A DNA stretch of 64,000 nt from Filimonas lacunae (GCF_002355595.1 NZ_AP017422.1:7692823-7756822); one strand, 5' to 3'. Counted from the first letter of the stretch, positions 9,045 to 18,046 are shown. Program-made: numbers and translations. Notes: a model not told the origin generated them from the letters alone.

Positions 9045-9752
9045 TCAGGCATGTAATAGAAAGATAACAGGCTTTTTGTGTTCGTCGGGCACCTGTTGTT
9101 TCCATTCTTTAATAGTGCGGGTACGTATGTTTTCGGTAGATGCCGTAATATCGGCGGCAATGCAAAACCGTGTTTCGGGGCGGCAGCTTTGCAATACATC
9201 GTTAATCAGCTGGTTATTACGGTAAGGTGTTTCTATAAACAGCTGGGTGCAGTTTTGTTTTAACGAATCGGCTTCCAGGTCTTTAATAGCTTTTTTGCGG
9301 GCGGTGGCATCTATAGGCAGGTAACCATGAAACCGGAAACCCTGACCATTCATACCGCTGGCCATTAATGCCAGTAGAATAGAGCTGGGGCCTACCAGAG
9401 GTTTTACTACCGCACCGTTTTTTTGGGCAGCAGCTACCAGTATCTGACCCGGATCGGCTACGCCAGGGCAACCTGCTTCGCTGATAATACCAATATTTTT
9501 ACCTTGCTGTAACTGATCGGTAAAAGCATTTTTTACGGCGTCTTCGGCTTTGTGAATGGCAAACCAGGTATAGTTATCTATCACCATTTCACGCCATATC
9601 TTTTTTAAAAAGCGGCGTGCTGTTTTTTCATTTTCAACAAAAAAGGTATCACAGCTTTTTACAGCATCGGTAATATAAGCGGGCAGCACCTGCAGGGCCT
9701 GCTCTTCGTCGTGTAAAACAGTAGGTATTAAATAAACAGTTCCCAACGCCAT
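9045..9752 (-). CDS. RsmI-like SAM-dependent methyltransferase (tetrapyrrole methylase fold)
   Basis: The 235-residue product belongs to the tetrapyrrole-methylase superfamily: start MALGTVYLIPTVL, then SEAGCPGVADPG near residue 92 and VGPSSILLALMASG near 120, as in RsmI, which 2'-O-methylates C1402 of 16S rRNA. It is shorter than typical RsmI (about 280), a form common in Bacteroidota that is usually annotated only as SAM-dependent methyltransferase. The substrate is therefore uncertain. It lies four bases after the EI24 gene and is probably cotranscribed with it. Confidence 0.85.
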   Translation of the reverse strand: MALGTVYLIPTVLHDEEQALQVLPAYITDAVKSCDTFFVENEKTARRFLKKIWREMVIDNYTWFAIHKAEDAVKNAFTDQLQQGKNIGIISEAGCPGVADPGQILVAAAQKNGAVVKPLVGPSSILLALMASGMNGQGFRFHGYLPIDATARKKAIKDLEADSLKQNCTQLFIETPYRNNQLINDVLQSCRPETRFCIAADITASTENIRTRTIKEWKQQVPDEHKKPVIFLLHA

Positions 9753-9755
9753 ACT

Positions 9756-10538
9756 TTACTTTTTGTTATCCAAAATTCCCGGTTTCTCTCTCACTCTACG
9801 CATGCTAAAGGTAGCGGCTATAATAGCATAGGCAGGAGCCAGCACCCATCCCAGCACAGGTACCAGGTGCATTAAAAAAAAGATAACTCCGTTGCCTACT
9901 GCCAGCCCCCTGTTATGGGTAATAAAATAATTACTGGAAGCAGTGCCTTTGTGCTTGCGGGCAAAGCTATAATCTATCATAGAAAACCCATAGTAAAAAC
10001 ATTCATTGGTAATAGCCATTACAGGCGTTGCCCAGCCCACTATAGGTATAATAGACAATAACAATAAAAAACAACTATATAAAATTTGCCAGCCTGCATT
10101 GCGCAACGCCACTTTTATACCACGGGTAATATCACTTTTTACTTCAGAAAACTGAAAGCGTAATTCCTGTCCTTCCGATATGGCATCGGTTTTTTCGCTC
10201 AGGTAGGCAAAAACAGGAGAGCCGATAATTAAGATCAGGTATTTAAACAGCGAAATGTACAGCGCCATTTGCATGAGCAGAAAAAACAGACCGGATAGTG
10301 TAAATAAAAACCCCAGTAAACCACTTTCTTTTTTAGCTATCCAGTTGGGCAAGCCAGTTTTAAGGCTTAACCATTCGATAAATTCACTGGAAGTTCTACC
10401 AAAGAAATACAGGCACAAGCAAAACAGAACGGCATATACCACACCTGGAATGATAATCCATTTCCATAGTTTGTGTTTTTGAATAAAAAAATGCGCCTGT
10501 CGGTATGATTGGATGGCTATTATTATCTCTTTTAGCAC
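9756..10538 (-). CDS. EI24 domain (CysZ-like) membrane protein
   Basis: The 260-residue product has four or more hydrophobic segments (about 27-48, 72-105, 150-178, 215-245), the EI24/CysZ layout, with IGSPVFAYLSEKTD near residue 105 and a typical loop NECFYYGFSMIDYSFARK. E. coli CysZ imports sulfate, but Bacteroidota members are not characterised and no cysteine genes are nearby, so transport of sulfate is only a possibility. The start is GTG 10538, preceded closely by an AGG; it is divergent from the alkyladenine glycosylase gene. Confidence 0.8.
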   Translation of the reverse strand: MLKEIIIAIQSYRQAHFFIQKHKLWKWIIIPGVVYAVLFCLCLYFFGRTSSEFIEWLSLKTGLPNWIAKKESGLLGFLFTLSGLFFLLMQMALYISLFKYLILIIGSPVFAYLSEKTDAISEGQELRFQFSEVKSDITRGIKVALRNAGWQILYSCFLLLLSIIPIVGWATPVMAITNECFYYGFSMIDYSFARKHKGTASSNYFITHNRGLAVGNGVIFFLMHLVPVLGWVLAPAYAIIAATFSMRRVREKPGILDNKK

Positions 10539-10571
10539 CTGGGGGTTTATTTTGCGGTTAAATTTAGGTTA

Positions 10572-11228
10572 TTGCCACGTAAATCAAACCATATTAATCA
10601 ATCAGAGGAAGTTTTTGGCTATGGGCAAAAACTGGACCAGTCGTTTTATTTACGCAAGAATGTTGTAACAATTGCCCGGGAACTGCTGGGTAAAATGCTG
10701 ATAACTGTTTTTGATGGGGTGATCACTGCCGGCCGTATAGTGGAAACAGAAGCGTATGAAGGAGTAATAGACAAAGCAAGCCATGCGTATGGTGGCCGCA
10801 GAACCAACCGTACAGAAGTGATGTATGCAGCAGGCGGCACTGCTTATGTGTTTTTGTGCTATGGAATGCATCAGATGTTTAATGTGGTAACCAATGTAAA
10901 GGATACACCTCATGCTATTTTAATAAGGGCGGTAGAACCTGTAACAGGCATAGAAACAATGCTACAGCGAACAGGCAAGCCAAAGGCCGATTTTACGCTT
11001 ACCCGTGGACCGGGAAATGTGGCAAAAGCGTTAGGCATTTCGGTAAAGCATACCGGCGAAAACCTGCTGGGCAATGTCATCTGGATTGCGGATGATGGCA
11101 CTGTTTATTCCGATGAACAGGTGGTAGCTACTGCCCGTATAGGGGTAGACTATGCCGGTGAACATGCTTTGTGGCCTTACCGTTTTATAGTAAAAGGCAA
11201 TAAGTATGTAAGTGGAAAAAAGAAATAA
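10572..11228 (+). CDS. DNA-3-methyladenine glycosylase (AAG/MPG family)
   Basis: This base-excision-repair enzyme removes alkylated purines from DNA. The 218-residue product has the AAG family core VETEAYEGVIDKASHAYGG, with the catalytic Glu in that stretch, then TNRTEVMYAAGGTAYVFLCY and NVVTNVKDTPHAILIRAVEP. No ATG is available before the conserved core, so TTG 10572 is taken as start; the real start might be a few codons later at another weak codon. It is divergent from the EI24 gene (33 bases) and convergent with the PorP/SprF gene (6 bases). Confidence 0.9.
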   Translation: MPRKSNHINQSEEVFGYGQKLDQSFYLRKNVVTIARELLGKMLITVFDGVITAGRIVETEAYEGVIDKASHAYGGRRTNRTEVMYAAGGTAYVFLCYGMHQMFNVVTNVKDTPHAILIRAVEPVTGIETMLQRTGKPKADFTLTRGPGNVAKALGISVKHTGENLLGNVIWIADDGTVYSDEQVVATARIGVDYAGEHALWPYRFIVKGNKYVSGKKK

Positions 11229-11234
11229 CCTGTG

Positions 11235-12254
11235 TTAGAACTTAGGACAAGGCAGGCCTTTTGATTCGGCAGGCTTGTTAATATAAATAAGAGATATCTC
11301 TATACCCCCACGGCTGGAAGATGCTGTTTTCAATTGTGATGTGTTTACATCATAACTAACTCCCAAACGCATAGAGCTGAATTCAAGTCCCAGGTAAGGA
11401 ATGATGGCATCGTTTAAGCGCATCCAGGCTCCGGTGTATACACTTACGGGGTTATAATCGGGATCACCCGTCATAAACTGTATAGCGCCACCTGCTACTG
11501 TTTCAGTTGCTTTAGCCTGTGAGCTGGTTAATAAGCTCAGGTGTAAAGTGGTTCTTTCACCTATAGGAGTGTAGCCGCCTGCATGAAAAGTAACCCGGGG
11601 ATTTAACAGATAAATTAATTCGTTGGGCCCGGGGTTAAAACTTTGTTTGGGCCTGTTGATATGATAAATGCTAAAACCTGCGTAAAAATTATTTCTATCG
11701 GTGGTGCTGCCCGTATATAAAACACCGGCATTTACATCAAAGTAGTTGTTCTTTAAAGTGCTGCCGCCAAATGCTTCCGAAGTGGCGCCGGTAAAGCCCG
11801 AACTGGTAAGCTGATCTTCAAATTTCAGTTCACCGGTATTAATCATCATGTTACTATACGTAGTTTGAAAGCCTAATCCAATCTGGTGGTAGCCTTCTTC
11901 GTCCAAACCTTTATGGTAGGCAGTACTCATAGTAAAGTAATTGAACTTTACTGCACCGTTGGCGCTTTTGTCGGTAAAGCCCATGAAACCCAGGCCCCAG
12001 GTGTCAGTGCTGGGAATGCTGCTGCGTAATATGGGAAAATCAACAGATGCGGTAGCTGTTTGATAGGCTCTGTTAATTGTGGGCCATTGATTGCGGTAGT
12101 TTCCGGCAATACGGATATTGCCATCAAACTTACCCGTAAAGGCGGGGTTGAGGGTTAAGGGTGAGGCAAAAAACTGCGAAAAATGCGGGTCTTGTGAGGT
12201 TGCATTTTCTGTTATGCCCCATATTGCTATAAACAGCAGTATGTATTTTCTCAT
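11235..12254 (-). CDS. Type IX secretion PorP/SprF family outer-membrane protein
   Basis: PorP/SprF proteins are outer-membrane barrels that partner with secreted type IX proteins, often anchoring SprB-like adhesins, and many paralogues occur per genome. The 339-residue product has a signal peptide (cleavage near ATSQ, residue 21) and the family opening DPHFSQFFASPLTLNPAFTG, followed by repeated beta strands. Family members normally sit beside a large adhesin gene; here the neighbours are upp and a DNA glycosylase, so this is an orphan copy or its partner lies elsewhere. Confidence 0.9.
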   Translation of the reverse strand: MRKYILLFIAIWGITENATSQDPHFSQFFASPLTLNPAFTGKFDGNIRIAGNYRNQWPTINRAYQTATASVDFPILRSSIPSTDTWGLGFMGFTDKSANGAVKFNYFTMSTAYHKGLDEEGYHQIGLGFQTTYSNMMINTGELKFEDQLTSSGFTGATSEAFGGSTLKNNYFDVNAGVLYTGSTTDRNNFYAGFSIYHINRPKQSFNPGPNELIYLLNPRVTFHAGGYTPIGERTTLHLSLLTSSQAKATETVAGGAIQFMTGDPDYNPVSVYTGAWMRLNDAIIPYLGLEFSSMRLGVSYDVNTSQLKTASSSRGGIEISLIYINKPAESKGLPCPKF

Positions 12255-12343
12255 CAGAAGGGATTGCTCATTAAAAGTAAGATAAACTTATCTGTTTTAA
12301 TGATGCCCGGCTTAATAAATATGTAAAAATTTAATATTTAGGA

Positions 12344-12997
12344 TTATGATTGCATTTTGGTACCAAAAGCCAGGTCGCCCGCGTCGCCCAATCCCGGTAC
12401 AATGTAACCTTTGGCAGTTAATTCATCATCAATATCGCCGCACCAGATTTTAATGTCTTCTCCTGCCTGTGCTTTTACCAGTTCAATACCTGTGGTGCAG
12501 GCAATGGCTGCTACTACGTGAATGGCAGCAGGTGTGCCTTCTGCTTTTAAGCCGGCAATGGTTTTTACCAGTGAAGCGCCGGTAGCCAGCATAGGATCGC
12601 TGATAATAACAATGCGACTGTCCAGTGGAGGACAGCTTACATAATCCAGGCTTATTTCAAATGAACCATCCCGGTTGTGTTTACGGTAGGCGCTTACAAA
12701 GCCATTGTCGGCCTTGTCAAGGTAATTGAGCATGCCCTGGTGCAACGGAAGTCCGGCGCGCAGAATGGTGATTAACACCGGTTGCTGAGCCAGTAATTTA
12801 CTGCTATGGATGCCCATAGGAGTTTGTACGTCTACAGTTTCCCAGGGTAATTCTTTGCTGATTTCATAAGCGGCTATCTCGCCAATACGTTCCAGGTTGC
12901 GGCGAAAACGCATACGGTCATTTTGTACCTCTACATTTCTTAATTCGCTTACCCAGTTGGTTACCAGGCTGTGTTGGTCGCTTAAATTGATTACCAT
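12344..12997 (-). CDS. upp: Uracil phosphoribosyltransferase
   Basis: Upp makes UMP from uracil and PRPP in pyrimidine salvage. The 217-residue product has the type I phosphoribosyltransferase PRPP loop (IVIISDPMLATGASLVKTI, about residues 128-146) and the uracil-binding C-terminal YIVPGLGDAGDLAFG. It is divergent from anmK, and both starts lie 4-5 bases after a TACTTTTG box. Adenine deaminase and anmK nearby suggest a salvage and recycling neighbourhood. Confidence 0.95.
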   Translation of the reverse strand: MVINLSDQHSLVTNWVSELRNVEVQNDRMRFRRNLERIGEIAAYEISKELPWETVDVQTPMGIHSSKLLAQQPVLITILRAGLPLHQGMLNYLDKADNGFVSAYRKHNRDGSFEISLDYVSCPPLDSRIVIISDPMLATGASLVKTIAGLKAEGTPAAIHVVAAIACTTGIELVKAQAGEDIKIWCGDIDDELTAKGYIVPGLGDAGDLAFGTKMQS

Positions 12998-13001
12998 GCA
13001 G

Positions 13002-13044
13002 CAAAAGTAGAAATTCGAAAGTAGAAATTGATTTTTTACTTTTG
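13002..13044. promoter_or_regulatory. Divergent upp / anmK promoter with a 12-base direct repeat
   Basis: Two TACTTTTG boxes face outward: 13009-13002 (minus, CTGC before the upp ATG) and 13037-13044 (plus, CCGGT before the anmK ATG). Between and overlapping them AAAGTAGAAATT occurs twice (13004-13015 and 13018-13029) at a 14-base period. Neither -7 box has a clean TTTG at 20 bases. Confidence 0.55.
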
Positions 13045-13049
13045 CCGGT

Positions 13050-14147
13050 ATGATATACAGGGTAATAGGTTTAATGAGCGGGTCTTCGCTGGATGGTTTG
13101 GATATAGTATTAGCCGAACTGGATGAAAGTCGTGGTAAATGGTCTTATATTATAAAAGCATCACATAATTATGCTTATGATACTGAATTTGCGCAACGGC
13201 TTGGTACTGCAGCTTCGCTGCCGGCTTATGAATACCTGCTGTTGCACAGTGAATTTGGTAAATTCTGTGGAGAAAAAGTAAATGAATTTATAGATACTTA
13301 CCAGCTGCACCACCAGGTGCAGTTGATTGCTTCTCATGGACATACGGTGTTTCATGCACCACAGTTGGGCACGACTTCGCAGCTGGGTGACGGAGCTACT
13401 ATTGCGGCAACAACCGGTATTAACGTAGTGAGTGATTTGCGTGCGCTGGATGTGGCACTTGGCGGACAAGGCGCACCTATTGTGCCTATGGGCGAAAAAC
13501 TGTTATTATCAGGATACAACTGGTTTTTAAATATCGGTGGCATTGCCAATATCTCTTTAAACAATGCATCGGATTATAAAGCATTTGATGTGTGCGCTGC
13601 TAACCGGGTGTTAAACCTATTAGCGCAACAGGCGGGTAAAAGCTTTGACGAAGGTGGTCAGCTGGCGGCAACCGGTACAGTACACACCGGGCTGCTTACA
13701 CAGCTAAACGCATTACCTTATTATCAGCAACCAGCGCCTAAATCGTTGGCCAACCAGTTTGGTACAGATGAAGTATACCCTTTAATAGCTTCTTTCCAGC
13801 TTCCGGTAGCAGATGCACTGGCTACCTATATCCAGCATATTGCCCAACAGGTGGCTTATGCCGTAAATGCGGTAAAAGCACAGGTGGCACAGGATGGAGG
13901 AACCATGCTGGTAACCGGCGGTGGTGCTTTAAACACCTTCCTGGTGAAACAGTTAACCAATGCTTTACAGCCTTTGGGAATTACTGTTGAAGTACCGGAA
14001 GAGCAGCTGGTACAATATAAAGAAGCATTAATTATGGCCCTGCTGGGTATACTGCGTTGGAGGGAGGAGAACACGGTGTTAAACAGTGTTACCGGAGCCC
14101 GCCGCAGCAGTATAGGTGGTGCAGTGTGGATTGGCCAGGAGTTTTAA
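13050..14147 (+). CDS. anmK: Anhydro-N-acetylmuramic acid kinase
   Basis: AnmK cleaves and phosphorylates 1,6-anhydro-MurNAc from cell-wall turnover to MurNAc-6-phosphate. The 365-residue product has the N-terminal ATP-binding motif GLMSGSSLDGLD, SHGHTVFHAP near residue 94, GDGATIAATTGINVVSDLR near 113 and a glycine-rich VTGGGALNTFL near 290, all typical of the family. The last four bases are shared with the convergent adenine deaminase gene. The start is five bases after a TACTTTTG promoter box. Confidence 0.95.
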   Translation: MIYRVIGLMSGSSLDGLDIVLAELDESRGKWSYIIKASHNYAYDTEFAQRLGTAASLPAYEYLLLHSEFGKFCGEKVNEFIDTYQLHHQVQLIASHGHTVFHAPQLGTTSQLGDGATIAATTGINVVSDLRALDVALGGQGAPIVPMGEKLLLSGYNWFLNIGGIANISLNNASDYKAFDVCAANRVLNLLAQQAGKSFDEGGQLAATGTVHTGLLTQLNALPYYQQPAPKSLANQFGTDEVYPLIASFQLPVADALATYIQHIAQQVAYAVNAVKAQVAQDGGTMLVTGGGALNTFLVKQLTNALQPLGITVEVPEEQLVQYKEALIMALLGILRWREENTVLNSVTGARRSSIGGAVWIGQEF

Positions 14148-15781
14148 TGAACAAAAGAGAAACTATCTCCATCAAACAGGCCAAGGTCGCTCAGTTTTAA
14201 ATGCGGTATTACCAGCAATGCCATGAAGCTTAACGTCATAAACGGAGAAGCCAATGTGGCACCTGAGGCTTTGGCCAGTTTATCTATAGCGGTATATTTT
14301 TCTGCTACCGCATAACCATCTTCCTGGCTCATAAGGCCGGCAACCGGCAATCCTATTACCAGCTCCTGTCCATGAATACCAGTGCAGCTAATGCCGCCCT
14401 GTTGTTCAATCACCAGGTTAATGGCGTTAGCCAGGCTATCGTCATCTGTGCCTACAGCAATAATATTATGACTGTCGTGTGCTACGCTGGATGCTATAGC
14501 ACCATGTTGTAAGCCAAAATTCTTTACCCAGGCAATAGCAGCCGGGGCTTTGTGATAACGGTTTACTACTACTATTTTCAGAATATCACGGCTGGTGTCA
14601 CTTATTACGTAGCCATCTTTTGCCAGGGGGGCATACAAGCCTTTATTGGTAATAAGCTGTCCATCCAGCGCTTCAATCACCGGTATGGTTTCCTGGTTTA
14701 CAAAAGGCGCTTGCAGGCCTGCACTGTTAATAGCGGTGCAATTAAACTGGTTAATGGGTTTGACTGTGTGACTGGATAATTTGCTTACGCCTTTGTCTGC
14801 TACCAGTTCGCCATTAATATAGGTTTGATCTACTGCAAAGGAAGTAACGTTTTGCACCACAATAAAATCAGCAGGATCTCCCACACGTAGCAAACCTACG
14901 TCCAGCTTATAGTGTAGTACCGGGTTTACACAGGCGGTTTGCAATACTTTAAACAGTGATACTCCTTTGGCCACTGCGCGTGCGCATAGTTGGTTGATAT
15001 GCCCTTCTACCAGGCTGTCGGGATGTTTGTCGTCGCTGCAAAACATCATATTGTCAGAATGCTCATGCAACAAATCTACCAGGGCATTGAAGTTTTTGGC
15101 AGCACTGCCTTCCCTGATCAATATTTTCATACCGTATTGTAGCTTATCCAGTGCTTCTTCGGCTGTAAAGCATTCGTGATCGGTAGAAATACCGGCAGCA
15201 ATATATTGCCTGGCCTGCTCGCCACGTAAACCGGGGGCATGACCATCTACCGGTTTGCCGGCTGCATGTGCAGCTGCTATCTTATCCATTACTTCCGTGT
15301 CTTTGTGCAATACTCCCGGGAAGTTCATCATTTCGCTCAGGTATTTAATCTCAGGCATGGCCAGTAAATCGGCCACATCCTGTGTATGTAAGGTGGCGCC
15401 TGCTGTTTCAAAAGTGGTGGCAGGTACACAACTGGGGGCGCCAAAGTTGAACTTGAAAGGCGTTTGCTTACCGTTTGCAATCATAAAAAGCACGCCTTCC
15501 ATGCCACACACGTTGGCTATTTCGTGTGGGTCGCTTACGGTGGCTACTGTGCCATGCACTACTGCCAGGCGTGCAAACTCTGAAGGCACCAGCATGCTGC
15601 TTTCAATGTGTACATGACTATCTGTGAACCCAGGCATTATAAAGGGAAGTGAAAGGGTAGAGGTGGTAGCTGGTAGTGGTAAAATAGCTGCTATTTTGCC
15701 GTTCTCTACTTTTATTTCTGCGGGATAAATCTCTTTTTTCCAAACATCTGCTAATTGCCCCGTAATAGTAAAATCAGGCAT
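14144..15781 (-). CDS. ade: Adenine deaminase
   Basis: Ade converts adenine to hypoxanthine and ammonia in purine salvage. The 545-residue amidohydrolase has the metal motif FTDSHVHIESSM near residue 52, GHAPGLRGEQ near 178, STDHECFTAEEA near 195 and FCSDDKHPDSL near 248, and the C-terminal adenase domain (NRYHKAPAAIAWVKNFGLQ, SVAHDSHNIIAVG). The length fits the family. It is convergent with anmK, sharing TTAA so that each stop codon lies in the other gene. Confidence 0.95.
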   Translation of the reverse strand: MPDFTITGQLADVWKKEIYPAEIKVENGKIAAILPLPATTSTLSLPFIMPGFTDSHVHIESSMLVPSEFARLAVVHGTVATVSDPHEIANVCGMEGVLFMIANGKQTPFKFNFGAPSCVPATTFETAGATLHTQDVADLLAMPEIKYLSEMMNFPGVLHKDTEVMDKIAAAHAAGKPVDGHAPGLRGEQARQYIAAGISTDHECFTAEEALDKLQYGMKILIREGSAAKNFNALVDLLHEHSDNMMFCSDDKHPDSLVEGHINQLCARAVAKGVSLFKVLQTACVNPVLHYKLDVGLLRVGDPADFIVVQNVTSFAVDQTYINGELVADKGVSKLSSHTVKPINQFNCTAINSAGLQAPFVNQETIPVIEALDGQLITNKGLYAPLAKDGYVISDTSRDILKIVVVNRYHKAPAAIAWVKNFGLQHGAIASSVAHDSHNIIAVGTDDDSLANAINLVIEQQGGISCTGIHGQELVIGLPVAGLMSQEDGYAVAEKYTAIDKLAKASGATLASPFMTLSFMALLVIPHLKLSDLGLFDGDSFSFVH

Positions 15782-16224
15782 AGTGTATATAGTTTTAACT
15801 GCAATAGCAATAAAAGTACAGAAATACCCTAAAAGCAGGGCAACAGATGGAGGAGTGCAGGAGAACTAAGTTAGCAAACGGCCTTATCAACAAAACAGAC
15901 GGGTAAATGGATGAAGAGAGTGCTATGGTACAAAAACCCTATCCGATAAAAAGTTGTCTGATAGGATTTTTGTACGCCAAAGCAACTTTACGCCTTTGAA
16001 AGCTGCTCTGAATGTTGTTATTCAGATATGGGCTAACAAGGTCTTTCTGATATTGGATTGGAAAACGGGGAGCTCTTTCGAAGCTTGAATCAAAACTAAT
16101 TACTTGTAATATGATTTCCTCGGTTTTTCCGTTATTGAAATAACCGTATCGGACATAAAATGCCTTATTGGGGCATTAATGTCGCCACATTATCATCGTA
16201 AAAGGATGCTTAATTAGTTACAAC
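15782..16224. other. 443-base non-coding region between ade and trmD
   Basis: I find no credible coding frame. It holds two notable inverted repeats: an imperfect 16-pair one at 15928-15943 and 15960-15975 (GTACAAAAACCCTATC against GATAGGATTTTTGTAC), and a hairpin at 16152-16183 built from GACAT..AATGCC and GGCATT..ATGTC, 42 bases after the trmD stop. The ade promoter must lie at the low-coordinate end, where TACTTTTA is the nearest match to a -7 box. It may hold a small RNA or the trace of a lost gene. Confidence 0.4.
16152..16183 (-). terminator. Hairpin downstream of trmD
   Basis: The two-part stem (GACAT and AATGCC with their complements, small internal loop) surrounds TTATTGG. It follows the trmD stop by 42 bases on the minus strand but lacks a U-tract, so it may protect the 3' end rather than terminate. 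Confidence 0.4.
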
Positions 16225-16905
16225 TCATTGTTCGTCAAACAAATCAGGACGTCTTTGGCGGGTTCTTTCCACTGATTGATCATAACGCCAGTCTTCAATC
16301 TTTTTAGGATCACCGGACAGGAGTATTTCCGGAATTTTCATGCCCATAAAATCGGCAGGGCGGGTATATACCGGCGGTGCCAGCAGATTATCCTGGAAAG
16401 AGTCGGTTAAGGCAGAAGTTTCGTCATTTAATACGCCAGGCAGCAAACGGCCAATAGCGTCAATAACCACAGCGGCTGCTAATTCGCCACCACTTAATAC
16501 AAAATCACCAATGGATATTTCCATGGTTACATACTTATCACGAATGCGTTGATCTATGCCTTTATAGTGTCCGCAAATAATCAGCAGTCTTTCTTTTAAC
16601 GAAAGCATGTTGGCAGTACGCTGGTTAAACGTTTTGCCATCAGGCGTCATATAGATAATGGCATCGTAAGCGCCTTCCTGTTGCAATTCTTCAATGGCAT
16701 TGGCTAAGGGCTCACACATCATTACCATTCCTGCCCCGCCACCATATTGATAATCATCTACCTGTCCGTATTGGTTTACAGCCCATTTCCTCAGCAAATG
16801 CACCTTCACTTCCAGTAGTCCTTTTTCCTGCGCACGCTTCATAATGCTATGCGAAAGCGGGCTTTCCAGTAACTCGGGCAATACGGTGATGATATCTATT
16901 TTCAT
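16225..16905 (-). CDS. trmD: tRNA (guanine-N1-)-methyltransferase
   Basis: TrmD methylates G37 of tRNAs with a G at position 36, guarding against +1 frameshifts; it is a trefoil-knot SPOUT enzyme. The 226-residue product has DDYQYGGGAGMVMM (about 50-63), GHYKGIDQR (112-120) and the knot motif SIGDFVLSGGE (131-141). In many bacteria trmD follows rimM, but here rpsP-rimM lies about 9 kb away on the other strand. It has its own promoter box, TATCTTTG, four bases before ATG. Confidence 0.96.
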   Translation of the reverse strand: MKIDIITVLPELLESPLSHSIMKRAQEKGLLEVKVHLLRKWAVNQYGQVDDYQYGGGAGMVMMCEPLANAIEELQQEGAYDAIIYMTPDGKTFNQRTANMLSLKERLLIICGHYKGIDQRIRDKYVTMEISIGDFVLSGGELAAAVVIDAIGRLLPGVLNDETSALTDSFQDNLLAPPVYTRPADFMGMKIPEILLSGDPKKIEDWRYDQSVERTRQRRPDLFDEQ

Positions 16906-16909
16906 AGGG

Positions 16910-16938
16910 CAAAGATATATAAAGGCTTACTTTCCAAA
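16910..16938 (-). promoter_or_regulatory. trmD promoter
   Basis: TATCTTTG (16917-16910), an exact TAnnTTTG box, ends four bases before the trmD ATG. TTTG lies at 16938-16935, a spacing of 17, slightly short of the usual 19-21. The transcript would be nearly leaderless. The box partly occupies the gap after the upstream beta-barrel gene. Confidence 0.55.
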
Positions 16939-17592
16939 TTGATAGAAAATGCCTGCCTGGCCTATATAGTTACGGTACGAAGCTTCTTTGGTAGTGAGTA
17001 CATTGGTTAATCCTAATGTAGCACGTGTGTAAAAGCCTAAGGGTATTTTCTGTAGCTGGTAACCCAGGCCCAATGCCAGTGAGCATTCTACCGTGTTGGA
17101 CTGTGATAGCATATCACGGGTTTGTCCGCCAAAATGCGTGCTGGTACCCTTTACGTTTATTTTGGTAAGAAACCCTATTTGCGGGCCGGCTTCCAGGTAC
17201 AGGCGAGGTTTTATCCGGTACTGCATCATTATCGGAACGTTAATACAGGTAAGATCAAAGTCAAGACTAGCTACGCCTGATAAATCATAATAACTATAGT
17301 GCGAGCGTAATTTATACTGTTGTGATGAGTATAGCACTTCGGGTTGCAGATACCACTTTTTGCCCAGGGCCAGGTTTACAAAGGCTCCGCCATGAAAGGC
17401 AGCGCAAAGCCTGCTGCTGAATATCATGTCTTTAACGGGATAGCCCATGGCCGCCAGTGTGGCATTTGCCGCTTTGTTATAGCTGATAGCGCCGGTGATA
17501 TTCACGCCGGCTTTTAGCCCGTAGGTAAAGCGTTGGGCAAAAGAAACACATATGATCATCAGCAATGCTGCTGTGAACACTACTTTTTTCAT
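16927..17592 (-). CDS. Outer-membrane beta-barrel protein (PorT/porin-like family)
   Basis: The 221-residue product has a signal peptide (MKKVVFTAALLMIICVSFAQ) and an eight-strand-type barrel pattern of alternating residues: FTYGLKAGVNITG at the start, WYLQPEVLYSSQQ, INVPIMMQYRIKPRLYLEAG and a final AGIFYQFGK. This is the OMP_b-brl_2 class, widespread in Bacteroidota, with no assigned function. It differs from the type IX PorT encoded at 43.8-44.5 kb. It lies between the S4 protein gene and trmD. Confidence 0.8.
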   Translation of the reverse strand: MKKVVFTAALLMIICVSFAQRFTYGLKAGVNITGAISYNKAANATLAAMGYPVKDMIFSSRLCAAFHGGAFVNLALGKKWYLQPEVLYSSQQYKLRSHYSYYDLSGVASLDFDLTCINVPIMMQYRIKPRLYLEAGPQIGFLTKINVKGTSTHFGGQTRDMLSQSNTVECSLALGLGYQLQKIPLGFYTRATLGLTNVLTTKEASYRNYIGQAGIFYQFGK

Positions 17593-17623
17593 TGGATATT
17601 GGTTTAGGGATATGCTGTTTGTA

Positions 17624-18046
17624 TTATTCTTCTACAGGCGCTTCTTCTTCGTCGTCGCCCATAAAACCGTCCAGCTCGCGCCGGTCTTTTTTGGTAGGCC
17701 GTCCTATTTTGCTTAGGCGCTTACCGGTATGGAAACTGGATGCATCCGATTTTACCTTATCCAGTTCTTCAGGTGGGGTAAGGTCGGTATAATGGAGTAT
17801 GGCTTCTGAATATTGTACACGGCGGTCCAGCAGGCCGGTGACTTTAATCACCCATTTGCGGGCTTCTGTTTTCACGTCATATTCATCTCCCAGGTTCACT
17901 GTTCGGGAGGCTTTCACAGAGCTGCCCTGCAGTTTCACCTTGCCTTTATCGCACGCATCAGCTGCCTGGCTGCGTGTTTTAAATAACCGGATAGCCCAGA
18001 GGTATTTATCAATTCGTAATTTCTCTTTCGGAGCTGCTGTATTCAT
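17624..18046 (-). CDS. S4-domain RNA-binding protein (Hsp15/HslR-like)
   Basis: The 140-residue product has an S4 RNA-binding domain at residues 9-70 (LRIDKYLWAIRLFKTRSQA, GKVKLQGSSVKASRTVNLGD) and an acidic tail. HslR (Hsp15) binds free 50S subunits carrying nascent chains and helps recycle stalled ribosomes; this assignment is by family resemblance. The C-terminus after residue 120 is highly acidic (GDDEEEAPVEE). A long hairpin lies before it, so it probably has its own promoter. Confidence 0.85.
   Translation of the reverse strand: MNTAAPKEKLRIDKYLWAIRLFKTRSQAADACDKGKVKLQGSSVKASRTVNLGDEYDVKTEARKWVIKVTGLLDRRVQYSEAILHYTDLTPPEELDKVKSDASSFHTGKRLSKIGRPTKKDRRELDGFMGDDEEEAPVEE

Noticed and set aside
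16927-17592. Second type IX PorT
   Set aside because: It lacks the GGIKYDIDLAS hallmark and the ubiE neighbour found for porT at 43781-44521; it fits the general beta-barrel family.
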